Below, piece by piece: positions 31,314-43,225 of a stretch of 64,000 nucleotides of DNA. Origin of the DNA: Aphrocallistes beatrix (Eukaryota > Porifera > Hexactinellida > Sceptrulophora > Aphrocallistidae). Location: contig OY725498.1 of the NCBI GenBank assembly GCA_963281255.1, positions 2,418,001 through 2,482,000 on the forward strand, in the 5' to 3' direction. The position numbers were made by a program, and so were the translations under genes. Every line of letters begins with the position of its first letter. The first letter of the stretch is position 1. The notes beneath the pieces are model-generated. The model ran no database searches. It was given only the letters and a program-made list of their open reading frames with translations, and was not told the DNA's origin.

Positions 31314-33200
31314 CTAACTATTGTAGAATGGATCAAAGTGTTCCATACCTATCTGATGGTGAATCCGGTGAAATAAAGCGCCTAATTTACGACCATCATA
31401 AATAGGGTTACACTTCAAAGGAACCTCCAGCTGTTCATGAATATAAACTGGCTGGATATTCCAATAGTGAGGATCTATGTCGGTTGCATTAATTGACACT
31501 ACATCTATCCGAGCCAAAGCTCCTATTATATTCAATTCAGTGTTAGTACCCCTCTCATTGAGAACTGATACGTGATCTATATGCTCAATCAGTTCCTGAT
31601 CACTGAAAATCCCTGATCTACGCCATGGCCTACTTAACCCTTGAAAGCATTTGGGATTTTTTTATTTATAGTAGTTACCCCAAACTTATATGGCTTCCCC
31701 ATTGAAAATGGCTTAAACCGGAAATGACGCAACACATTCCTGTGGCAAGCGTGGGTTAATATACGGCTGTATGTTACCGAGAAGGCCATGAAACGAAGAG
31801 GCCAGTTTTAACACAGTCAAAATTTAAATAGACCGATCAATCAAAAACCGCTTCCGAGAGACATTTGAAATGGATTATTACCATATATAAACATTATATC
31901 AGAGTATCCAATGCTGCTGTCAAAAATTTGTTATGGCATCATGTGATTGTGCAATAGGCTCTTTTTAGATCGGAAAATGTTTCTGTTTTAGCTCATATTA
32001 AACATCGTTATCTGCATTTCTAATCCTTGATTTTTGATAGAGCAACAATAGGAAGACCTCAAGCCAAAAAATCTGAAAGTTTTTGTTGGAATGTGCATTC
32101 CTCAGTTGCTATGGAAACAAAAAATGTTTAAGCCATTACTCGAAAAGTATCGATCGAAAACACTAAGAAATTATACCATTTAATCCGTAAGCTATTACTT
32201 CCTATATAATAATAATACTATTCACATGTTTATTTTCAATATGTTCTGCGTTATCTAGGATTTTATCACGATCTATAGAGAAGTAATGAGATGTGACAAA
32301 ATCCTAGATAACTCAGAACATATTGAAAATAGACGCGTGAATGGGATTATTCTCATATAGGAAGTAATAGCTTACGGATTAAATGGTACAATTTCTTAGT
32401 GTCTACGATATATACTTTTCAAGTAAGGGCTTAAACGTGCAATTTTTAAGTTTCCATAGCAACTGAGGGATGCATAGACATTCCAACTAAATTTTCAGAT
32501 ATTTTGGCTTGCGGTCTTCCTATTGTTGCTCTATCAAAAAATCAAGCATTAGAAATGCAGATAACGATATTTAATATGAACTAGAACAGCAACATTTTCC
32601 GCTCTAAAAAGAACTATTGCACAATCACCTGATGCCATATCAAATCTTTGATAGCGGCATTGGATACTCTGATATAATGTTTGTATATGGTAATAATCCA
32701 TTTCAAATGTCTCTCGGAAGCGGTTTTTGATTTATCGGTCTAATTAAATTTTGACCGTGTTAAAACTGGCCTCTTCGCTTTATGGCCTTCTCGGTGACAT
32801 ATATAGCCGTATATTCAGTAGACCATGTCTACGCATAACGTTATAGAAATGCGCTGGGTGCTCTTAAATTTAGAGATCAGACTGTGTTTGAGAATACGAT
32901 AAAATGACGAGATAGAGTGCGATAGAGACAGTTCCCGTCGCCATACACTGGACACAAATACATTTGAGAACCAAATTTATTGCGCAGTATAGCTTTAAGC
33001 GACTGATAGTAGTACAAAATAGGGCCACACAACATTATATCTTCTCTATTCGGTAAATCGCTTCATTCTCCAACCCAATTGGTTGGGCCAGATTATATCG
33101 CATTGCGAGAGTAAAGTTATTAATTAGAGCGATTTCCCGAATGTCCAGTCATACTTGGATGCCTAATAATTGCATTGAAAACAACATCAGACGATTCAAA
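31314..33200 (-). pseudogene. OTU protease domain of the Helentron, interrupted
   Basis: The Cys box region (complement of about 32935-32960; matches YGDGNCLYRTL of the other copy) lies right of the fold-back element. The C-terminal portion with PHYWNIQPVYIHEQLEV and HFDPFYN lies left. OTU proteases cleave ubiquitin and are a regular passenger of animal Helentrons. In this copy the C-terminal frame is intact where the forward copy has a 1-base loss. The fold-back insertion destroys the gene. Confidence 0.65.
31624..32827. mobile_element. Fold-back element 2 (1.2 kb) inside the Helentron
   Basis: The ends are CATGGCCTACTTAACCC and complement ..AGTAGACCATG. TCTACGC is directly repeated (31617-31623, 32828-32834). 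The uninterrupted Helentron copy reads CTGATCTACGCATAACG there, so the duplication is 7 bp. The arms (from about 31759 and to 32815) are near-perfect complements, meeting near 32287. The block GTTGCTATGGAAAC is shared with fold-back element 1. No coding frame. Confidence 0.85.
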
Positions 33201-33481
33201 TGTAACACAATCCTTACTATTAAAACTCGAGTAATGTGTGTGTGTACATTATGTTCGGAAATTATTGGCACAAATATTATAAATGAGTTCTCGTAGATTT
33301 TATTGGTTTCACCTGCTTGTTTTACGTATACTGTGATTTAAACATTTATTGACTACCTTTCTTTCTATTTCTAGTCTTGGATTTAAATATATGCATTCGC
33401 TTGTGTAACACACAGCACATTTTTCATGATCGTTTTGTCAATTTTTCTACATACAATTTTATTACCCGTTTTCGCATTCGA

Positions 33482-34448
33482 ATGAACGACTCTCAACAAA
33501 CTAGGATAATTCAAGTTAAGACTCTCTATGATGCAGGAATAACCAACCCCAATGAATTGCATCAGAGAACAGACATCCCCAAGAGGACTATTTACCGCAT
33601 CATTGGGCAGCTGAAACAAAATTCGTCGCTCGAACACAAAAAAAGGAGCTGGGCGGCCCATCAAAATCACTCCTAATGATAAAAGAAGAATAGCCAATAT
33701 TGTCTCTGCACATCCTAGAATTAGCTTACGATCTAGTATTCTTTCAAAAATGAGTACTAAAGTTTCAATTAGTACATTACATGCCCACCTTAATCGGCAG
33801 AACCTGGTGAAAGTGCTAGCACTTCGAGTCCCCGCCTTGACTGATCTGCATGTGACGAAGAGACTCCAGTGGTGCAAGACAATGAAAGGTTTTGATTGGA
33901 GCAAAGCGATGTTTACAGATGAATGCTCGGTCTGGCTAAACTCTAGGAGGGTAAAGGTATGGACTAAGAGAGGACAACGAGTTCAGTTTCCGTATTTCAA
34001 GCACCCGAACAAGGTCCATATTTGGGGTGGAATCTCAATATTGGGTACCACACCTTTACGAATATTAACGGAAAATTTCAACCAACAAGTCTATATAGAT
34101 ACCTTGAATGAATGCCTAGTTACACAGGCTAATGCATTGTACGGAAATGATTGGTATCTACAAGAGGACAATATTCCTGTTCACACCGGAAAGGCGGCCA
34201 AAGCCTGGAAATCAGAATTTGTCCCCTTACGCATCGATTGGCCCCCAAACAGTCCAGACTTGGCACCCATTGAAAATATTTGAGGTGTAATAAAGAGTAG
34301 ATTTATTGTACGTAATCCTAAAGCGGTAGTGAAACTGAGAGAAGACATTCAAGACATATGGGAATCATTTGATTCAGAATTTCTCATGAAATTTTGTCTA
34401 TCGATGGATGCACGTATAGGCAGGCCTATGTCTAAAAAATTCTGGTAA
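33482..34448 (+). pseudogene. Tc1-like transposase, one frameshift and one stop
   Basis: The N-terminal helix-turn-helix part begins at ATG 33482 (MNDSQQTRIIQVKTLYDAG..). A frameshift in an A-run near 33640 precedes the GRPI hook. The catalytic domain then reads FTDECSVW (D), QEDNIPVH (D) and APIENI (E), with 34 residues between the last two as in canonical Tc1. TGA at 34281-34283 replaces the Trp normally after IEN, and the same frame continues to TAA 34446-34448. Terminal repeats were not identified. It is a different lineage from 13753-14808. Confidence 0.8.
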
Positions 34449-34571
34449 AAAATAAATTATTGGCGCAATCTCCAGTTAGATCTCTATAAATGTTTTATAA
34501 ATGGATCTTTATTCATATGCGAAATTTTAAAACTCTACATTAATGCATTCTTAAGATATAACGACTTCAAT

Positions 34572-35063
34572 TTTGTGCCTATATATATCTGTAACGAATT
34601 GATTGAAGGAACTGCCGGGCGTAGAAAGCTGATTTTTGGCATGTGGGAGTCTTTTGGCTATGGCTCCAGGAAGTTCTGAGCTCAGACGAAAATGTCGACT
34701 CATCATGGAATTATGACGTCATTCTCACATTTTTAAAAGTTAGGCAATACAGTTATTCAAGCATAACTCAGCCATTATAGGAGATAGAAGGCTGAAATTT
34801 TAATAGATGATGTCTATTAATATAACTCAAATATTGTACAACTATCAGCAAATGATGGTGACTCATCACTCTGTTTTGTCGTCATCATTACGATCAAAAA
34901 TTTTAATAATTGACAAATTTAGTGATTTTTCGTGCGATATCGATTATAATAGTAGTACAGGCGTATTTAGGGATATTATCTCCCTTATAATTAATCAACA
35001 GCCTCTGGCAGACACAAAGTGTCCGCCAGCCGCGCATCGCAAGCAAGCGAAGCGCGCTTGTAC
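34572..35063 (+). repeat. Repeat D with GC-rich module, copy 4
   Basis: It matches 13485-13700 and 15100-15254 (TGTAACGAATTGATTGAAGG, TTATGACGTCAT, TTCGTGCGATATCGATTATA), ending in the GC-rich module at 34998-35063. It abuts Helentron coding sequence at about 35064, so the open frame that begins at 34807 is a chance fusion of repeat and transposase. Confidence 0.7.
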
Positions 35064-36900
35064 TATTGAATTCCAAAAGAGAGGTCTTCCTCACTCGCAC
35101 ATTCTGATCATACTTTCGGATCATGGTAATCCCAGGGAACCGTGTGAGTATGATCGAATTGTGTGTTCTGAGCTCCCTTACCAGATTCTCCAAACTCGAC
35201 TGCACGCTATCGTTAAAAGCTGTATGATGCACGGTGCATGTGGTGTAGCCAATAATAGCGTTTCCTGTTTAAAAGACGGGAAATGCTCTAAGAGATTCCC
35301 AAAGGCATTTTCAGCAGTTACTACAACGTCTGAAGATGGATACCCATTGTATCGTCGTAGAAACGACGACCGTGCTGTTAATGTGGGTGGGGCACGCTTT
35401 GATAATAGATGGGTTGTACCCTACAATCCATTTTTATTGTTGAAGTTTAATACTCATATTAACGTAGAAATCTGTAGTACAGTGAGTGCAGTTAAATATC
35501 TATACAAATACGTGTACAAAGGACACGACCGAGCTATTGTAGAATTTAAGTCAGGTGGTGAGGAGGCAGAGGCTGCCGGAAGGAAAAAGTGCGTCGATGA
35601 AATATCGACTTACTTAATGCCTAGTATGTGTCTGCCACTGAAGCGTGTTATCGTATCTTTGCGTATGAGCTCCACGCGAATCTGCCACATGTGTTGAGAT
35701 AGCTCTGCATCTTGAGAATCAGCTGCCAGTTTATTTCCCAGAGTAGGCTGAGCATGATGATGTGTTGAGTCGACAATGGCACACCACTTTGACTGGATGG
35801 TTTGTTGCAAACCAGGAATTCCATTGCGCTAGGGAGGTTACATATACTAATTTCCCCGATGAGTTTGTATGGGATAAATCGAAGCGCGAATGGAAGTTGA
35901 GAGTGAAGGGGCATGGTACCATGATAGGTCGCATGTATGCAGCTCATCCCGGTGAAGGGGAGCGTTTTTATCTAAGAATGCTCCTCAACCATATCACAGG
36001 ATGTACGAGTTTTCAGGACATCCGTACTCTCGCTGATGGTACTGTCTGTGAAAGCTTTAAGGAGGCCGCGCGGCACAGACTTGGATTGTTGGAAGATGAC
36101 ACGGAGTTAGATCAGTGTTTGGCATAAGCGGCTGTTTCTGTGATGCCCCCACAGATGCGCCAGCTCTTTGTCACGATCCTCCTATTTAGTGTCCCAACTG
36201 ATCCCTTAGCCCTTTGGGAACACCATCAGGCCTCTTTATCTGAGGACATGATATTTCTGATTTAATTTCTTCTGTCTATGGTGACATTGTGAATAATTAC
36301 CTTGATCAGGATTCCATGAGTCGCCGCATCTTAATGTCTCCAAAGAATGAGACAGTAGATGCCATAAACGATTACGTTATGCGACAGATACCTGGAGATG
36401 ATCAAACATTTTTAACCGCAGATTCAGTTGATGATACGCAACCTGCAATATACCCCACGGAGTTCTTGAACTCTCTAAATCCTAATGGTATGCCTCCTCA
36501 TCGTCTGAAGCTTAAAGAGTTTGCATCTATCATTCTCCTGTGGAATCTTGATTCTGCTCAGGGTTTGTGTAATGTCACTCGCTTGACTGTAAGATCGTTT
36601 ACTAAACGTCTTATTATATACGTGGAGATTGCCACTGGTATCCATGCGGGGACTCGAGTATTCAATCCTCGCATTCCACTACTTACTCCCTCAGATTCTG
36701 ACCTTCCCTTTATCTTAAAGCGAAGACAGTTCCCAGTACGGCCTGCCTTCTGTATCACAATAAATAAGGGTCAAGGTCAGAGTTTAGAGACTGTTGGTAT
36801 TTTCCTCCCTTCCCCTGAAGCCATATTCAACCATGGTCAACTCTATGTGGCTCTTAGTCGCGTTCAGAATCCTAGCAGTTTGAAGATCGTGGTTTGTTGA
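35064..36900 (+). pseudogene. Helentron Rep-helicase with internal helicase deletion
   Basis: The product would nick and replicate the element by rolling circle. The HUH motif is LPHSHIL (about 35085), and YLYKYVYKG (about 35497) is the tyrosine region. A conserved block follows: TGWFVANQ..YTNFPDEFVW..GERFYLRMLLNHITG. Around 36165-36240 the frame runs LWEHHQASLSEDM and then directly reaches DLISSVYGDIVNNYLDQDS. The helicase Walker A and B motifs normally between these are absent. The Pif1-type end (APTNE-like SPKNETVDAINDYV, NKGQGQSLETVGI, YVALSRV) is intact to TGA 36898-36900. Other lesions are a stop at 35695, TAG at about 35745 and frameshifts. The N-terminus before the HUH motif is missing. 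Confidence 0.85.
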
Positions 36901-37890
36901 GGACAACAGTCTACTGGAGGAGGAGTATTGGCTAAGAGTGTCGTATATCGGGAGGTTTTTCTAACTCACGTTGGAGAGTCTTCGTCATCTAGCCTGGATT
37001 TGATTGATTCATTTTCGCTGGATGATATATCGTTTGATTCTCAGCTGTCACCAGTTCTTTCTTATGCCAAAAAGAGGGTAATCATGGCTGATTCTGAGAG
37101 AAAGAGTAAAGTATCAAAATCTTCGAGTTCAGTCAGAGTAGCGTTGTTACATTGGAGGATCCTGAAAACAATGCTTTTCAGAGTAATCACGTTACATTTG
37201 AATCGTCTGGTGTTGTTTTCAATGCAATTATTAGGCATGCAAGTATGACTGGACATTCGGAAATCGCTCTCATTAATAACTTTACCCTCGCAATGCGATA
37301 TAATCTGGCCCAATCAATTGGATTGGAGAATGAAGTGATTTACCGAATAGAGAAGATATAATGTCGTGTGGCCCTATTTTGCACTACTATCAGTCACCTA
37401 AAGCTAAACTGCGCAATAAATTTGGTCCTCAAATTTATTTGTGTTCAGTTTATGGCGACGGTAACTGTCTCTATCGGACTCTATATCATGTCATTTTTGG
37501 TAGTGAGAGCTCTTATCGTATTCTCAAACACAGTCTGATGTCCAAATTTAAGAGCACTCCAGCGCATTTCTATAACGTTATGCGTAGATCAGGCATTTTC
37601 AGTGATCATGAACTGATTGAGCATATGGATCGCGTATCTGTTCTCAATGAGTGATGTACTAACACTGAATTTAATATGATAGGAGCTTTGGCTCGTATAG
37701 ATGTAGTGTCAATTAATGCTACCGACATAGATCCTACTATTGGAATATCCAGCCAGTTTATAGTCATGAACAGCTGGAGGTTCCTTTGAAGTGTAACCCT
37801 ATTTATGATGGTCGTAAATTAGGCGCTTTATTTCACCGGATTCACCATCAGATTGGTATGGAACACTTTGATCCATTCTATAATAGTTAG
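36901..37890 (+). pseudogene. Helentron OTU cysteine protease region
   Basis: After a serine-rich linker (about 36928-37150), frames shift through FESSGVVFNAIIRHASMTGH to an OTU domain (37361-37654). The Cys box is VYGDGNCLYRTLYHVIFG, and the His box MEHFDPFYN lies at about 37860-37887. A missing C relative to the inverted copy (GATCCTACTATTGG versus GATCCTCACTATTGG) shifts the frame before the His box, and TGA at 37652-37654 precedes it. OTU domains deubiquitinate. Their role in Helentrons is unknown. Confidence 0.75.
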
Positions 37891-38137
37891 TTCGATAATT
37901 ACTGACTTTAGTATCGTGCACTGATTATTCCATGTTTAACTGTGTTGTGTACTATTCGTTAGTATGGTGAGTCTTTTGCAATCATACCCGAGACTAGATG
38001 CTTCTATTACAGGAGAGAGTGCCCATCTTAGTCGTTCTACAGATTATTACGCTTGTTTTATGTGAATCAGCTGTATTTGTACTCAGTGTGCTGTTTTGAT
38101 AACATGCGTTCTGATGTATACATTGGAGCTGTATTCA
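37891..38137 (+). repeat. Helentron 3' non-coding region
   Basis: This is co-linear with the inverted copy at 31100-31313. It contains no gene. Confidence 0.6.
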
Positions 38138-38525
38138 CTCAGGTGAACCGATCGCTCTCCCTTGAAGATTTGCTACTTCGGTAGTAATTTGATAGGTGGA
38201 GTGGTATGGCTCCCTGAGGTGAACCGATCACTCTGCATTGAAGATTTGCTACTTCGGTAGTAATTCAGATAAGTGGAGTGGTAGGGTTCCCATTGGTGAA
38301 TCAATCACTCTGCATTGAAGATTTGCTACTTCGGGAGTAATTCAGATAAGTGGAGTGGTAGGGTTCCCATTGGTGAATCAATCACTCTGCATTGAAGATT
38401 TGCTACTTCGGGAGTAATTCAGATAAGTGGAGTGGTAGGGTTCCCATTGGTTAATCATTCACTCTGCATTGAAGATTTGCTACTTCGGGAGTAATTCAGA
38501 TAAGCGGAGTGGTAGGTTCCCACAA
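38138..38525 (+). repeat. 77-bp tandem repeat, five units
   Basis: The anchor TTGAAGATTTGCTACTTCGG recurs at about 38162, 38239, 38315, 38393 and 38469 (period 76-77). The last three units are almost identical. The inverted Helentron copy has one unit at this place, so the array expanded after the copies separated. It sits near the Helentron 3' end. Confidence 0.9.
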
Positions 38526-39078
38526 TGGGATTAATTACATTATCTTGAAACTATTCTACTGAGGTAGTATTTGTTGAAAGTGTTGTGCTAATCCCTTATA
38601 TGGTAGTTGCAATTAGTTTGTCCGATGTTATGTATCTACTTTAGTAGTGCATATTATTAGCTTGCTTTTTGTGGCCACTATAGTGCACATGTGATAGTAA
38701 CTATAGAATAGATATTTCTATTAGCAAATATCTGAAGGTCTGATTTGCTTGGCTCCCCTTTGCATAAGCAAGCGAATTATTGAGTTATCTAAAGTGTAGA
38801 AATCATTTCAATATGATTTCTACCCCCCGTGAATTGATCGATAAATTCTGGGAAAGGTACAGAGTGTGCCCCAAGTGCACTCCTTAATATCATTAAGAGA
38901 ACCCTGAGGGACTGAATTTATAGGGAAACTTTACATTGAAAGTGGACAATTGCTTAAGTCATGCAATATACAACCAAAAGAATGGTCTATCATACAATCA
39001 ATTAGAACTCAGTCATTTACGAGAAAGGATTTAACTTGATAAGTTTATTCATTCCTCAAATTCTTATAATAACATTAG
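38526..39078. other. No gene established
   Basis: The first 50-60 bp still match the end of the Helentron. The remainder holds no repeat or coding frame I can support. It may contain the promoter or upstream exons of the candidate gene at 39079. Confidence 0.35.
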
Positions 39079-39558
39079 ATGTCGAAATCAAAGGGAAGGA
39101 GGAGGAGGAGGGGAAAGAAGAGGACTGGAACCACTGCCAAAGCCTGGACGTGTACGTGCAGGCTTATAGGCATAGTCGAGAAATTGGTAAATATTTTATT
39201 AAATATAAAGTCAATCAATTTGCGTGTTTTTTATTGTCAATTTTTAGACGCAAATTGAGGAAATTAGAGCTAAAATAAGTTTTTAAAATACTTTTTTTGA
39301 AAAAAATAATGTCAGATTTGATTATTTCTTATTATTTCTAATAACTTCTCTAGGGTAAAAGGAATCTGAAAAATCGTAAGTTAAAAGTATTTTTATTAAT
39401 TGAATGAAATATTCATTGTGACTACTAATCTTAATAAAAAATTTCTAGGTCTCAGGGGAGAAAAGGGGGGAAAGCCGGCAACCAAATCCGGCCCCCTCAA
39501 TGGGCCGATCCCCAAGTCCGGTGCCATCAAACAGCCGGGCAACAAGCCCGGTTGTTAA
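39079..39558 (+). CDS. Candidate three-exon gene for a 79-residue basic protein
   Basis: Exon 1 is 39079-39186 (ATG, donor TTG|GTAAAT), exon 2 is 39354-39375 (acceptor CTCTAG, donor ATC|GTAAGT) and exon 3 is 39449-39558 (acceptor TTCTAG, TAA stop). Phases agree (0, then 1). The product starts MSKSKGRRRRRGKKRTGTT and ends IKQPGNKPGC. Arginine and lysine dominate the first 20 residues, and exon 3 repeats K/P/G/N motifs (GGKPATKSGPLNGPIPKSG). Such composition would suit a nucleic-acid-binding or chromatin protein, but no family is recognised. Two more splice-bounded snippets (39640-39660, donor AAA|GTAAGT; 39810-39831) also encode basic residues and might be alternative exons. Exon 3 is notably GC-rich against its surroundings. 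ATG 39079 is itself preceded by a possible acceptor (ATTAG), so upstream exons may exist. Confidence 0.35.
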
Positions 39559-40590
39559 CAAGTTAAAATGACCTCAATCCCTTAGATTGGTAGCTAGATA
39601 TCCACCTTTATTTATTTAACTATATTATATCTCAAGGCCTCGCAAGAAGAAGGGAAAAAAGTAAGTAATTTCAAAAAGCTTCGGATAATTAGCTTATATC
39701 TTTACTTTTTAATGTATGTAATTGAATTTAGAAATTATTTAAAAAACACTTTCTTTAAAATGCTGAGTATTATAATTATAATTTTTATATCAATATTTCT
39801 TCTTAGCAAAAGAAAAATAAAGAATGAAATGTAAGTTGTAGATCTACTATATAAATTAAGTTTCTATCGAATGTTTGACATGTGTAATTTGAAATAAAAT
39901 GTGAGTTGTTGATAAACAAGCCCTACACTTTAAATAAACATTTTAATTAGTCAACTTTCAATTATTATTCTCACTTTTAGATTCTTACACATACATATAT
40001 CTATATTAGATTAAAACATGAACAGTTATCTTTCATTACTTTGGGTTACTTGGGAAACTAAAGAATGTTCAATGGAAGTATATACACATTTTAAAACTGA
40101 AGTATTTTACCATTACATTGAATCAGTAAGAATAAATGATATATTGGTCAATTTTCTCTCTTATACTATTTTTTAAGGTTAGATATCTCTGATGCTTGAT
40201 GTATTTATACAAACACGTGGAATGAGAAGATCTGTATGAAGACGGAATATACATATTTTATGATAACAATCAGATTTTTACTAACTTTAGATGGTGTGTA
40301 TATACTGTTTCTTTTGACTAATGACTGAAATTTGATGAATATCTATACACAATTGATCGTGATGAATAATTAATATGTTGAAATTCATGAGTACATTAAT
40401 TGTATATAGATTTTCAATCACTATAACGAATTTTAAAAAAGTCCAGGGAAGCAAGTTCTAAAAACAGACAAAATGTTGACTATTTCTGAAATATTTTAAA
40501 TAATATATACGTAAGTTGTAATAAAGATAACAAATTTGAGGTACACTTAAAATATTTTCCAATATGTATACTAATAAATAATAAACCATA
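39559..40590. other. No further gene established
   Basis: Two short basic exon-like snippets are at 39640-39660 and 39810-39831. The rest is AT-rich and featureless. Confidence 0.35.
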
Positions 40591-40662
40591 GGCGCCCAAA
40601 GGGCGCCTCCGGCGGACACTTTGTGTCCGCCAGCCGCGCAGCGCAAGCAAGCGAAGCTCGCT
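40591..40662 (+). repeat. GC-rich stem-loop module, copy 5 (isolated)
   Basis: It reads GGCGCCCAAAGGGCGCC, then TCCGGCGGACACTTTGTGTC, then CGCCAGCCGCGCAGCGCAAG and CAAGCGAAGCTCGCTTG. The first, second and last are hairpins. Here it stands alone in AT-rich DNA without repeat D on either side, unlike copies 2 and 4. Confidence 0.75.
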
Positions 40663-40814
40663 TGTTACTCTGTAAAGCATTCGATGCAAACTATTTAAGC
40701 TTCAGACGATGAGGGGGGCATACCATTAGATTTAGAGAGTTCAAGAACTCCTTGGGGCATATGGCAGCCTGCGTATCTTCAACTGAATCTGCATTTAAAA
40801 TGTTAATCATCTCT

Positions 40815-41491
40815 ATCATCATATCATGTGATTACCCAGGATCTTTTCTGGAATGCAAACTCATTCTTTGTCTCAGTTTTTGTCAAAATCCCAACCACAG
40901 TTTGCTATGGTATAGCAATGTTTTCTTCTATACCGATTAATTTAGTTATAGAAATATATAAGTATGTACATATCTTGTAATTGTGCAATTCTTGAGGAAT
41001 TGTTCAAAGGTTTCGGAAAGATATAGGCTCTGAAATTCAGATTAGGCGTGTGATTGACGCTCGAAGAGAATAACAACATAAAAAGTGGAATTTCGCTCAT
41101 AAAATTCACAATTCTGAACTTAACTTGTTTAAAGTAACGCAATAACTAATAATTAGTGCTATTTGTGGGGATTGACCACAAATGCATTTATATTTTCTCA
41201 AATTCAATTTTTTTCTCTCGAGATATTTGATTTTTGTAGGGTAATCACTGACACACCCCTAATCTGACTTTCAGAGCCTATATCTTTCCGAATCCTTTGA
41301 ACAAATCCTCAAGAATTGCACAATTACAGGATATGTACATACATACTTGTATATTTCTATAACTAATTTAAGCGGTATTGAAGAAAACATTGCTATACCA
41401 TAGCAAACTGTGGTTCGGATTTTGACAAAAACTGAGACAAAGAATGAGTTTGCATTCCAGAAAAGATGCTGGGTAATCACATGATATGATA
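40815..41491. mobile_element. Fold-back element 3 (about 0.68 kb)
   Basis: The left arm (40815-41060) and right arm (41245-41491) are reverse complements. Landmarks are TATCATGTGATTACCCAG and AGTTTGCTATGGTATAGCAA. The spacer is about 185 bp. Its sequence is unrelated to fold-back elements 1 and 2. Clear target duplications are not seen. It is non-coding. Confidence 0.7.
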
Positions 41492-41608
41492 GTGTGACTC
41501 AAAACAGTGTATATATAGTAAGAAAATACATAAATGAAGTTATACTGAAATTAAAATACTCTTTCCAAGTACTAGTTTGATACTGCATTAAGTTAAAGTT
41601 TAGTGTCA

Positions 41609-42115
41609 ATAAACTGATTTGGAATATTAAAAAACATGCTAATATACTTATTCGACAACTTATAGTAGTACTTAACTTCAAAATATGGTATAGCAAAAAT
41701 TTTCACCATCAAAAGTGTGAAAAACTAGTCATCGATGACTGGCCACCCAAAATAACCACATTCGATAGTATCCGCCGGAATCCCTGATCAATAAATTCTC
41801 AGAACCATTTGGTTGTCCATGCTTAGCAAAAGCCAGGAATTTTTTAATATTCCTAGCCGTTGCTAGGAATCCGCAGCCAAAAGATTCTCCAAATGTGTCC
41901 AATATATATATCAAATAGTTGGAAAATTTAGTGCTGAGCACGAATTTAGCATTAAAATGATGATCTGACATTGTTTAAAGAAATTATAGATATGAGACAT
42001 TTCGGTTCAAAAATGTGACTTTTTTGGGCGACACCAGGTGGTACAAGTAGCTCTAGGTGGCGAAATATTAGCATTGAAATTGATGTTTAGAACCCCATAA
42101 GGGATCTAAAAATGC
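41609..42115 (-). mobile_element. Family B fragment, inverted
   Basis: It matches 50800-51770 without the insert there, including the central hairpin (about 41800-41960). It is interrupted at TTAA by another B element. Confidence 0.75.
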
Positions 42116-42119
42116 TTAA

Positions 42120-42722
42120 GGTTGACCTTTCCTAAGCGCATTTTGTTTTTTATCAAAAATTTGCGAAAAATCCTTTTTAATCATTTTTAGATCCCTAAAG
42201 TGGTTCTAGACATTAATTTCGATTTTTAGAATTTCAATGCTAATATTTCGCCACTTATAGCCTTTGTACCACCTATTGTCGCCACAAAAGGACACATTTT
42301 TGAAGTGAAATGTCTCATATCTATAACTTCTTTGAACCATGTCAGATCATCATTTTATAGCCAAATTCGTGCTCAGCACTAAATTTGCAGCAATTTGATA
42401 TATATATAGGACATATTTGAAGAGCTTTTGGCTGTGGGTTCCTAGCAACGGCCAGGAATGTGAAAAAATTCCTGGCCTTGCTAGGCACGGACATCCAAAA
42501 AATTCTCCAAATATGGTCAATATATATTTCAAATTGCTGGAAATTCAATGCGGGACACGAATTCAGAATTCAAATGATGATCTGACATGGTTCAAAGAAG
42601 TTATTGATCTGGGATTCGGGCGGATATCATCGAATGTGGTTCTTTTTGGGTGGCCAGTCATCAATGACCAGTTTTTCACACTTTTGATGGTGAAATTTTT
42701 TGATATATCATATTTTAGTTAA
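42120..42722 (+). mobile_element. Family B fragment inserted into another B
   Basis: It begins GGTTGACCTTTCC after TTAA (42116-42119), which is one base off the usual end. The hairpin is at about 42320-42610, and homology stops at about 42722, losing the right half. Confidence 0.75.
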
Positions 42723-43225
42723 CGCTCCCGTATACTACTATTATTTGTATAGAAAGATTTTTTTTAAATTTTCAAATTTATTTTCTTTTTACTGGAAGGT
42801 TAGAAAAGGAGTCCTTAAGGATTTACAAGGGGTTTGCTGTTAAATCTTCATTATATTTATACTAATAATGAATGAAAAAATCATTCAGATACAGAAGCGG
42901 GAAATATAATCTAAATCATTTATCCATGGTCCAATGACGAATGATGATAAAGTAAATACTTTCCAAAGCCAATTGTTCTTATCCATGGTCCAAAATGCTT
43001 CACATGTGAGAGATCAATATTATTTCTAACTAATTGATTGTAGATTATTTGGCTCTGAGACGGCAATGATATATATAGATCATTTATTTATACATCTGAT
43101 ACCTGCATTTTGGATGAATCGGAACTCGCTGTACTGCTTAGAGGCAAACTGTACTCCAAGCCTGGTCTAGTAACTAACATTGATACCGTAATTGAAATTT
43201 ATGTTCCTTTCATTTGGAATTACAG
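42723..43225. other. No gene established
   Basis: AT-rich sequence. A possible upstream exon ending YSKPGL|GTAACT lies at about 43110-43170 but cannot be joined in frame to the next exon with confidence. Confidence 0.3.

Larger units (their letters stand above)
30930..33210 (-). mobile_element. Helentron 3' part, inverted copy, split by a fold-back element
   Basis: The reverse complement of 30930-31623 matches 37610-38560, and that of 32828-33210 matches about 37180-37610. The OTU-like region is thus present in two pieces around fold-back element 2. In the minus frame 31314-31535 is open and carries the His box (MEHFDPFYN) of an OTU protease. This copy has a single 77-bp unit (about 31010-31090) where the forward copy has five. 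Confidence 0.8.

Noticed and set aside
34807-35063. N-terminal extension of the Helentron Rep protein
   Set aside because: This part is repeat D plus the GC-rich module. The frame merely happens to be open into the Helentron.
38138-38525. CRISPR or gene-coding repeat
   Set aside because: The units are contiguous (no unique spacers) and sit in the Helentron 3' region without an open frame.
42342-42548. Short ORFs in the hairpin regions (also 2804-3076, 5442-5624, 20170-20355, 61754-62020)
   Set aside because: They are translations of the B/C hairpin arms, which read alike on both strands because of the palindrome.
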